Source: Odontocerum albicorne (Eukaryota; Arthropoda; Insecta; Trichoptera; Odontoceridae). From it: a stretch of DNA of 64,000 nt. The notes below the pieces were generated by a model, which was not told the DNA's origin, did no database searches, and saw nothing but the letters and a program-made list of their open reading frames with translations. A program made the translations under genes and the position numbers. This document shows, in pieces, positions 1-10,600 of the stretch (the stretch's first letter is position 1; each line of letters opens with the position of its first letter). The DNA is taken from the NCBI GenBank assembly GCA_949825065.1, contig OX463865.1, forward strand, positions 21,623,115 through 21,687,114, in the 5' to 3' direction.

Positions 1-178
1 ATCGGTTTGCATCAAAAGAGCGAGAGGTTTTTTGGCGTGGCATCCACAAATTGCCAGAGGGATGGGGAACATGTGTAGCTAGCGATGGGCAATACTTTGA
101 ATAAAATATTTTTTACCATTTTCATACAATGTGTATTTTCTATAAAAAAATTCCGGTTCCATAGGTACACAGACCTGG
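1..178 (+). mobile_element. 3' end of a Mos1-type mariner
   Basis: The left edge cuts a mariner. Visible are the last transposase codons (frame disturbed), the tail and the 3' terminal inverted repeat, which ends in ...ACAGACCTGG at 178 followed by the TA target duplicate at 179-180. The sequence closely matches the ends of the elements at 9062-10333 and 35883-37184, so all three belong to one family. It lies in an intron of the SR-protein gene, about 40 bp beyond the donor of the large exon. Confidence 0.85.
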
Positions 179-215
179 TATTATGAAATATGACCGAAGG
201 AATACTATTCCTTAC

Positions 216-1679
216 CTGCTTCTGACAGATCCACTCCTTGATCTACTGCGAGATCTAGATCTGGACCTTGATCGTGATCTACTTTTTGAATGGGCCGATC
301 GACTTCTAGATCTAGCCAAACCGCTTCTTGATCTGGAACGGCTCCGGAATTTTCTAGAACCGCTCTTAGAATGTCTCGATCCACTGCGGGATCTAGAATG
401 GCTTCTAGATCGCCGTGAACCACTTCTTGATTTCCTCGATCCGCTTCTCGACTTTCTGGATCCACTCCTTGACTTTCTCGATCCACTTCTTGATTTTCTA
501 GAACCGCTTCTAGATTTTCGCGAACCACTCTTGGATTTTATTGATCCGGTCTTTGAACGGCGGGTAACACTCCTTGATTTTCTTGAACCACTTCTAGATC
601 TTACAGAACCACTTCTTGATGTCTTTAGCGATTTATTATCTTTCTCAATTTCATCATTATTTGCCGGTGTCTTTTCAACGGAACGGGATCTAGATCTCAA
701 AGATCTAGTGCGATCTTTGATTGATTTTTTCAATTCCTCTTTTGTTCTCTTAGTGGTGATTTCATCGTTGCTTCCTTTCTCATCAGCACTATCACCGTTA
801 GAAATAATTTTATTGGTGGCAGCTGCATTGTCGGGAGATCCCGTTTTAGATTTAGATTTAATTTTTAATGATCTAGATTTAGATTTGGCTGAACCGCTTC
901 TGGAGCGAATGCTTCCAGATTTAGACTTTGGCGAATTTGACTTCCTAGACACAGAACGTACACTTGCTCTTGAACCAGATCGCGATTTATTAGAAACTTG
1001 GCTACCAGACTTTCTAGAGCCAGATCTAGATGTCCTCGAACCCAATACAGATTTTATAGAGACGGATCGTGATTTATGCGAGCCTGATCCTGATTTGTGC
1101 GAACCGGATCTAGACTTAGGTGAACCAGACCTCGATTTATGCGAACCGGATCTAGACTTAGGTGAACCAGACCTCGATTTGCGTGAGCCAGACCTAGATT
1201 TGCGTGAGCCAGACCGCGATTTGCGCGACCCAGACCGCGATTTGCGTGACCCAGACCTAGATTTGCGTGAGCCAGACCTAGAGTTACGCGAACCAGACCT
1301 AGATTTACGCGAACCAGACCTAGATTTACGCGAACCAGACCTAGATTTACGCGAACCAGACCTAGACTTACGCGAACCAGACCTAGATTTACGTGAACCA
1401 GATCTAGATCGAAGAGAACCTGAACGAGATTTAGGTGTGACTGATCTAGACTTTGGAGAACCTGATCTAGATTTTGCTGACCCAGATCTAGATCGACGTG
1501 ACCCAGATCTCGATTTTGCTGATCTTGATCTAGATTTCCTGGAAGACACCGATCTTACAGAATTAGACCTTCTTGAACCGGAACGTGATTTTCTTGATCC
1601 GGATCTTACAGATGCCGGTGATCCCGATCTAGATCGACTAACTGCTTTTTCAGGGGATTCTGCAGAATGCGACCGTGAT
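216..1679 (-). CDS. SR-protein gene, large RS-repeat exon 4
   Basis: The exon is 1464 nt, with acceptor ATTTTTTCAG before 1679 and donor AGCAG|GTAAGG after 216. It encodes about 488 residues dominated by tandem KSRSGSR heptads (21-nt DNA repeat, most regular around 1090-1400), a central basic/acidic linker (about 660-860) and a second RS block ending in a run of RS dipeptides. The reading frame runs to an in-frame TAA just past the donor, so splicing onward is needed unless the protein ends there. The 21-nt repetitiveness suggests length variation between alleles. Confidence 0.8.
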
Positions 1680-4600
1680 CTGAAAAAATAAAATGATCAA
1701 GTAAATGAATTGAACTATCTGTTATACATGGATTTTGTTAAAGTTCCTAGTCATTCTGTAATTTAGTTTCAAAACTATTATTTTACTCTGTTGCTTTTCA
1801 AACAGAATAAAAAGAAGGGAATTGAATCCACAATCTTTGGGTGAGATGAGAGACAGCTTACCAACTAGGTTGTTTATTTTAAGTATTTTTAATGAAATAT
1901 TACAAAATAACACAATATATATGGTCTTGCGTAGTATTCTCTGAAAAATAAAATCTTCCTTCCATTCATTAGAGCGCCGATTATCTGGTGTTCAATTATC
2001 CGTGAGTTGGATTAACCGTGGTCCTCTGTAGTACATATTTTTTTCAAATTATTGGGAGTACAAATTAGTTCGGTTTGTTTCCAAAAGATGGCTCTGGCTG
2101 TTATGAATGGTTCATAGTGGCAGCCTATTTTGGCGGTTTCAGAGAGGTTAGACATCTGCCAATAATATTCAGTTTATATCGCTTTGAGTTTCATGCAAAA
2201 ACCTTGTTTTGTACAGTGTTGAAAATGTCGAATTTTGTGTTAACCAAGCAGCATTTGCGGGAGGTTTTAATTTTCTGCTTTAATTGGAAGAAAAGTGCAG
2301 CTGAAGCCCATCGAATGCTTGTCGAAGTTTATGGTGACGCTGCTCCAACTGATAAATCATGTAGGGAATGGTTTCGACGTTTCAAGGATGGAGATTTCAG
2401 CGTCGAAGACAAGCCTCGCTCTGGACAGCCAAAAAAATTTGAGGACAAAAAATTAGAGGCATTACTCGAAGAAGATCAGAGTCAAACGCAAGAGGAGCTT
2501 GCAGAATCATTGGGAGTGACTCAACAAGCCGTTTCTGTACGATTGAGAGCCATGGGAATGATTCAAAAACAAGGAAATTGGGTGCCTTATGAACTGAAAT
2601 CGAAAGACGTTGAAAGGCGATTTGTCACTTGCGAGCAGCTGATTCAAAGGCAACAAAGAAAAGGTTTTTTGCATCGGATTGTAACTGGAGATGAGAAGTG
2701 GATATTCCACGAGAACCCCAAGAAGAAAAAATACTACGCTAAGCCCGGTCAATCCTTGCCATCGACCTCAACATCAACACCAAAACCGAACATACATGGT
2801 TCGAAGATCGTGCTCTGTATCTGGTGGGACCAAAAGGGTGTTGTTTACTATGAGGTGCTGAAACCTGGCGATTCCATTACGGGCGATCGGTATCGGCTAC
2901 AATTAATTCGTTTGAGCCGTGTATTGCGAGAAAAACGGCCGGAATACGAGCAAAGACATGATAAAGTTATTCTTCTTCATGACAACGCTCGGCCTCATGT
3001 CGCAAAAGTCATAAAAAAATATTTGGAAACGCTCAAATGGGATGTTTTACCGCACCCGCCGTATTCCCAGGACATTGCTCCTTCTGATTACTGGTTGTTC
3101 CGAAGGATGCAGCACGATTTGGCAGGTCACCGGTTCACTTCTTTCGTAGAAACCGAAAATTGGCTCCAAACTTGGATCGCTTCAAAAGACGAGTCATTTT
3201 TTCGAGATGGAATTCGAAAATTGCCTGAGAGATGGGAAAAAGTAGTAGCCAGCGATAGACAAACCTTTAATTGATCTGTTCATTCATTTAACTAATTTGT
3301 ACACCCAATATTAATGAACGCCCACATTCGTCAATTACAAAGTAAGTATCTAAATTGTTATAAAATCTATGGTTTACACTATACCAATTGACTAATGCTA
3401 GTAAGTTGACGGTTTTCCACGACACGAAAGCATGTGGATCCGGGGCTTCCCATTGTGATTGTCATAGTATGATACCGGTGTTTAGCGGTTGCATCTGTCC
3501 TACGAGGGTAGATCAAATATAAACGAGACTTTTTTGTTTTAATTTTTTTATTTGCGGAAAGAAAAAAACCGGAGTACACATCATTTTTCTACATCTCTTT
3601 CGTTAGAAATGCATTTTTCCCAGCGGATCGGTAGTTTTTTTATCCCGTCAACGTAAAAAAAAGTGGGCTATGTCAGTAGTCAATTGTGCACAAACCCCTC
3701 TACTCCATCGTCGTCATTGAATTTTTGGCCTCCCAGAGCTTCTTTCAGTGGTCCAAAGAGATAAAACTCGCAGGGTGATGGATCAGGGCTATAGGGAGGG
3801 TGTACCAGTCGTGTACAACTCATTTCCTCCGATTGTTTGCATGTTACAGCTGCAACATGAGGCCTCGCGTTGTCATGGAGAAGAATCACTTCTCGTATCG
3901 GTTGGTCACATCTTTTGCACCGATATGCAAGTTTAACTTCACTCAAAAGCTCGTAGTACGCCGCATTGATGGTGTGACTATAATGCAAAGAATCGATGTG
4001 CAAAATGCCGCACCGGTCCAAAAAAATGGTTGCAAGGACCTTACTAGCTGATAGCCGAGTCTTAGCTTTCACAGGGGCTGCCTCATCCTTCTTTCTCCAC
4101 TCCATGCAGGATTGTTTCGACTCAGGCATGTAGCGGTGTACCCAAGTTTCATCGCAGGTAACGATGCGACTCAAAAATGCGTTCCCTTCTTATGCAAACC
4201 GCGCTAAGAGCCGCTCAGACGTGCAAACTTTTGTTCTCCAGTCAAAAGACGTGAAACCCACCGAGCAGACACAGAATCCTAGGTCTTTTGTGATTATGGA
4301 TTGAGTGCTTCCATAACTTATTCCTATCTCAGAACAAATTTCGGAAACCGTCAAACATCGACCGCCTTCCAGATCACGAATGGCGTTAATTTTCTGTTCG
4401 GTAATGCTCGTCTGTGGGCGACGATTATGGCTCTCGTTTTCGACCCCTTCATGGCCTTTCATGAATTCCTTATGCCAGGCAAACAAACGGGGCTTTGATA
4501 GCGTTTGATCCCTGAACTATGCCGTCAGTCTCTGCAGAATTTTGGCCGAGACTGACGGCATAGTTTGGGGATCAAAATCGAGAAAGTCAAGGTTTTACGT

Positions 4601-7600
4601 CCTCACGAGCGAGAAACTTGATAATTATGCATTGCGCAATCCATAGGTGCGTCTCTTTCTCAGACATTGTGTGCCATACTAATGACAGAATCTGCCGAGG
4701 CGGCCGCATGCTCCGTTTAAAATTACGCGCTCTAAAACAAGTCTCGCTTATATCTGATACACCCTCGTACATTGAGAAAGTTTATCCGTGTACTCATCTT
4801 GCTTGCATAGCAAGATTTATCTAGCATTTTAACTCAAACACTTAATTTTGTTCTTAAATTATCTCACTCCATAATTATGTTTCTTAAGTCTTTCTCTTCT
4901 CAATGTGGCCAAACCATGTAAAGATTCCTCTCGTAATTCCACATTTAATACATAAAAGTAAATTAAGCCTGTGGGAAATAATGAAAATCTTCACATTAGA
5001 GCATAATGAAAAAAATACAGATAATAGAATGAGTTCTCATCTTTACCTTGAACGGGCTGATCTAGGTGACGGTGAACGTGAACCAGATCTTCTGGATGAA
5101 GCACCACTCTTGTTAGATTTGTTAGATCTGGCTGGTGAAACGGATCCTGAAAAAGAGACAAAACATCATGAAATATTGACATTTTCCTGTTACAGCATGC
5201 TTTGCGACATCCCTATATGTCCATCTCTTAATGTGGATGTACTTGCTTGCATGTATAAGGACCGAGAACTGCCTAAAACTGCAAAGGTTCGAAGGTTGCA
5301 GTTTCTTGGTCATATAATGAAGAGCACAAGATACATTAAATAACGGATCATCTAGGGGGAAAAAATGCAAACAAGGTAGAGAAATATGCTACAACTTTGG
5401 GTGTAGTTGTACTGAGTTATTTCAAGCTACAATGAATATAATAAGGATTGCCATGATGGTGGTCAACTTTGGGCGTAGTTGTACTGAGTTGTTTCAAGCT
5501 ACAATGAATATAATAAGGATTGCTATGATGGTGGTCAACTTTGGGCGTAGTTGTACTGAGTTGTTTCAAGCTACAATGAATATAATAAGGATTGCTATGA
5601 TGGTGGTCAACTTTGGGCGTAGTTGTACTGAGTTGTTTCAAGCTACAATGAATATAATAAGGATTGCCATGATGGTGGTCAACTTTGGACGTAGTTGTAC
5701 TGAGTTGTTTCAAGCTACAATGAATATAATAAGGATTGCCATGATGGTGGTCAACTTTGGGCGTAGTTGTACTGAGTTGTTTCAAGCTACAATGAATATA
5801 ATAAGGATTGCCATGATGGTGGTCAACTTTGGGCGTAGTTGTACTGAGTTGTTTCAAGCTACAATGAATATAATAAGGATTGCCATGATGGTGGTCAACT
5901 TTGGGCGTAGTTGTACTGAGTTGTTTCAAGCTACAATGAATATAATAAGGATTGCCATGATGGTGGTCAACTTTGGGCGTAGTTGTACTGAGTTGTTTCA
6001 AGCTACAATGAATATAATAAGGATTGCCATGATGGTGGTCAACTTTTGATATCAGACTGAACCTTAAAAATATTTTTTAGAATAATTAAACCTAATGAAT
6101 TACCGCTTCTAGATCTTGCAGAGTTGGATCTAGATCCACCTGAATCTTGGGATCTGGATCTAGATCTGGACCTGGTGGAGCCTGAAGTGTTGAGAGTTCC
6201 TCCTCCTCCAGACTCTGCAAACATCATAGAAAATTTAAACAATACATCAGTACAGAAAATCGACTGACTTGATTCTTCTTATTCATCCAAATTCTTTTTT
6301 TTTCTCCGTTTGTCCTATATACATACACCTTCTTGTTTATGTTGTTTATAGTTAAGGCATTAACGTTGTGGAGGTTTAAAGACATTGTCATTTATTTTTA
6401 TCAAACACTGTTTATTCCACTTTTTTTGTGACGGTATAACCCTACCGGTTTCAGGGCTTTCACCTCATCTTCAGGGGAGCGCAAACAAGACTAAATGCTG
6501 TTCGAACTGGTACCGATATACACGCTTCAACGGTTGGGGGCTGGGGGGTGAGGAAGGCACGGGATAATTTCGGCCAAGAGCGGAGAGATTTTGGGGAAAT
6601 AACTGTTCAACAGATGTTCCGATCGGTGTACTGATTTAGAAATTTCTAGGGCCTCTAATCTGTCCAATTTATTTCCGTTACCACTGATATGTAAGAATTT
6701 TGCATCCTCGATAGAAAAAATATGATTCTCACGGTGACAATGATTAGCCATTTCAGAATAAATTAGAGGATTTGTTAAGGCGGATTTGTGTTCACGAAAT
6801 CTCTTTTCAAAAGATCTTCCTGTCTCTCCTATATATAAATTATCACAGTCAGCACATAAAAGTTTATACACACCGCTGTTGCTAAGTATTCCATTTTTGC
6901 CTTTCCCATTAAATAAGAGTTTCCGGAGATTAAAATTAGTGTAAAAAGCTGGCTTTATGTGACTTGGAATATTTTTGGTTATTTCATATGATATGTTTTT
7001 TATAAATAGGACTTTGCTCCATTTATAGGTATGCTTATAGGTGTCGTTAAATATATAATCTTTTATAAGTTTCTTTTTTGTTTTGTTTTTTAAAAGTGAA
7101 TCAATGAGGCTTCCAGGATAGCCATTATTTGTAGCAATTTTTTTTATGGTTATTAATTCCTTTTTAAAATTGTCGTCGGTTAATGGGACACTGAGCAATC
7201 TATGAAGCATACAGTTAAAGGCGGCGAATTTATGGTTATTAGGATGGTTGGAAGTTGCTGGAATTGTAGAGTCTGAATAAGTATTTTTCCTATATATATC
7301 AAAGTCAAATGTGCCATTTTTCCGAAACAATGTTAGGTCCAAGAAATTTAATTTTCCGTCCTGTTCTGTTTCTAGTGTAAATTTTATAAAACTTTCTATA
7401 GAATTTAAATATTTAAGAAATTGGTGTAATTGTCTATCGGTACCCGCCCAAACACAAAGAATGTCATCTGCATACCTAAACCAGCACAAAACATTTTTGG
7501 TTAACTTAAACTTACTCCTAAAAATACATTTTTCAAAATAGTTCATAAATATTTCACTGAGGAGGGGAGACAACGGTGAGCCAATAGCTAAACCATTTGT

Positions 7601-10600
7601 TTGTTTATATATTTTATTGTTGAAGTTAAAATAATTTTGTTTGATGCATAAGTCCATCAGTGAAATCAATTCCTAATTTTTAACAAGGTCCTTACTATTG
7701 TCATTTATGATATTTTTTGCGAGCTCTAAGGATCTCCATCCTGGTATACTTGGATATAGATTTGTGACATCAAAGGATACTAGTTTTGCATTATGAGGTA
7801 TTTCTATGTTTTTTAGTTTATCAATTAATTCCAATGAGTTTTTGATTGAGTATTCAGCTTTAAATTGGGTTAAATTATAAAATTGTTCTTTGACAAACTT
7901 ACATATTTTATAGGTTGGTGCCTGGTTATATGAGACTACAGGTCTTATAGGTATATTGTGCATGTGTAATTTGGCTAAGCCATATAATTGCGGTATTTGT
8001 GGATTCATTATACACAAATTCTTTTTAAAATTTTGGTTCATGATGGAGCTACAATTTTTAAGGACGGATTTTACTTTAGTCTCCAGAGAATTTAAAGGGC
8101 TGGTTTTTAATACTTGAAATTCAGAAAATCTAGGACTTTTTCTTCATAATCCTTTCTATGAAATATAACTATTGATTCACCTTTGTCTGCCTTGGTTAAT
8201 GTTAAATTATTATCTTTCAGTCTTTTTGATGTCCATAGCCGTGGCTAGTTCCTTCCGGACGATGTTATTCACTTGACACATGGCGATGGATTTCTTGATG
8301 TCGGCTGCACACTTGTATTGCACATTTTTGTCCTCATTACGAAGTAGTGCAACAGCGTCCACAGCGAGCTGCTCTATTTGGCTGGGAGCATTTTTTTGAA
8401 TTAGGGAATATTTGAGCCCTTTTGACAAAAGGTCCAGTTCTTCATCCTTAAATTTATGGTTCGATAGGTTAAATACTTTTTCTGCAAATTTTCTCTTGTT
8501 TGCTTGGCAATCAAATTTGTAGGCACTGATTGCCTCTAAAGGGTCGTGGTCTTTGAAAGATTAGGTTTCTCAGCTTTGTAGGCACTGATTGCCTCTAAAG
8601 GGTCGTGGTCTTTGAACGATTAGGTTTCTCAGCTTCGTAGGCACTGATTGCCTCTAAAGGGTCGTGGTCTTGGAAAGATTAGGTTTCTCAGATTTGTAGG
8701 CACTGATTGCCTCTAAAGGTTCGTGGTCTTGGAAATATTAGGTTTCTCAGCTTTGTAGGCACTGATTGCCTCTAAAGGGTCGTGGTCTTGGAAATATTAG
8801 GTTTCTCAGCTTTGTAGGCACTGATTGCCTCTAAAGGGTCGTGGCCTTGGAAATATGAGGTTTCTCAGCTTTGACTAAAGATTGTTGGAATTTTGTTTTC
8901 TTAGGATTTTGGTGATTCTGCCAGTAACACTTCTTTAATATGGAAGGAATTTATTTCTTTTCTCAAAACAGGCTTAGCCCAATTACTTTGAAAAATACAA
9001 GAAATGTTAATATTAAAAATAAGTAAAATTTTATAAAATAAAAAAGTAATGTACATGCATACCAGGTCTGTACCTATGAAACCAGTTTTTTTTTAGAAAA
9101 TACACATTTATAGTATGAAAATGGTAAAAAATATTTTATTCAAAGTATTGCCCATTGCTAGCTACACATGTTTCCCATCTCTCTAGCAATTTGTGGATGC
9201 CACGCCAAAAAACATCTTGCTCATTTGAGGCAAACCAATCATCGAGCCATTTTCGTAAGAAGTGAAGCGCTGCTCAGCAAGTGCGTGTCCCATCGATGCA
9301 AATTAGTAATCGGATGGAGCCAAGTCTGGTGAGTAAACCGCATGCGAAAATATTTGCCAACTAAGCGCCTCAATCGTTTCCTTGGCCGGTTTTGCTGTGT
9401 GCGATGGTGCATTATCATGAAGTAAAAATTACTTTGTTTTGCCTCTTTTGATATCCTGGTCGTTTTTCACGCAATGCTTGGTTCAAATACATCATTTGTT
9501 GTCGGTAACGTTCAGTATTAACGGTTTTACGCCAAGTTTTAGCAGCTCATAAGATAACACCCTTTTGATCCCACCAAACACAGAGCATTGTCTTCGGTCC
9601 ATAGCGATTTGGCCTTCCAGTCGATGTCGCTGGTTTTCTTGGAGTTACCCATGATCTTTTACGCTAAGGATTCTCGAAATATATCCATTTTTCATTGTCA
9701 GTCACAATTCCATGGAAAAATGATTTTCATTTGTATCTGGCCAGCATTTCGCAAGCAGTTTTTCAGTTTTCCTGCTTTCGGTTTTCATTCAGTTCATGTG
9801 GAACCCATTTTCCTACCTTCTGGATCTTTCCCATGGCTTTCAAACGTATGGAGACGGCTTCTCGTGTCAATTTAATTGATACTCAAGTTGTTGTTGCGTT
9901 TGAGTCTCATCCTCATCCAACAATACTTTCGATTCGGCGTCTTCAAACTTTCTCGGTGGTCTTCCACGTTCTTCGTTTCTCATGTCAAAATCACCACTTC
10001 TGAATTTTCTAAATCACTCAAAGCACTGTGATTTACCAAGAGCATGCTTATCGTAAGCTTCGACAAGCATTCGATGCGATTCTGTAGCAGTTTTCTTTAA
10101 ATGGTAACAGAAAATCAATGCTGTCGGCGAATCGTAGTTTTCAGGCACAAAAACAGACATGTTCAACACTATGAAAACATATGTAGTTGTATTAAACTTG
10201 AATTGTTGTGAGTTAAAAAATTTTGACAAATGTAAACACAAAAAAAAAGCGCCAATGACAAGATTTGAAAGTCACTACATTGACAACTAGAGCCATCTAT
10301 GAGCAAATTCCGGTTTCATAGTTACACACCTGATATATACACACAAACATACACATATATTCAAAGTCACTTAAATATGTTGATGAGTGCTTTCTAAAGC
10401 GCTCAATCTTAGAAGAAAATTTAATTTTGCTTTTGATAATGTGATATGAAATGTCAATATCCGAAGCAGTCCCGTTCAAAAGAGTTAAGGCCCTTCCAAC
10501 ACACCCGTTCTTGCGTATGTTATTGAGAACAGTTCTTGCCGGCGCAGAATGCTATAAGATCATTGTATATCTTGTTCAACTTACTGCGTCGGAACACTTC

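Larger units (their letters stand above)
3503..4767 (-). mobile_element. Mariner with CGAGGG termini, degraded
   Basis: The ends are CGAGGGTAGATCAAATATAA at 3503 and its near-complement ending ...GATACACCCTCG at 4767, flanked by TA (3501-3502, 4768-4769). The inverted repeat extends about 36 bp through ACGAGACTT. Length is 1265 bp. The transposase on the minus strand is broken (next entry). An internal 29-bp inverted repeat at 4502-4577 is unusual. The TA-CGAG ends matter for the octamer finding. Confidence 0.92.
6340..8990 (-). mobile_element. Penelope-like element (PLE), nearly full length, decayed
   Basis: The element lies on the minus strand with its 3' terminus at about 6340-6500. It carries the family's terminal block (CCTGAAGATGAGG...GAAACCGGTAGGGTTATACC, reading minus), also found at 41.9, 54.9 and 62.8 kb. 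Next inward are the GIY-YIG endonuclease and reverse transcriptase coding regions (6527-8520), then a 59-bp array at the 5' side (8516-8875). The 5' boundary near 8.99 kb is uncertain. It sits in SR-gene intron 1. Confidence 0.85.

Noticed and set aside
183..1691. A 502-codon plus-strand frame rich in Asp-Leu repeats
   Set aside because: It is the antisense of the RS-repeat exon; the spliced minus-strand SR frame has consistent junctions and explains the repeats.
3379..3579. 66-codon minus-strand frame between two mariners
   Set aside because: It crosses the left TIR of the 3503-4767 mariner and matches no protein family.
5417..6049. About 200-codon open frames on both strands
   Set aside because: They come from a 72-bp repeat whose length is a multiple of three and that lacks stops; no start context or splice support.
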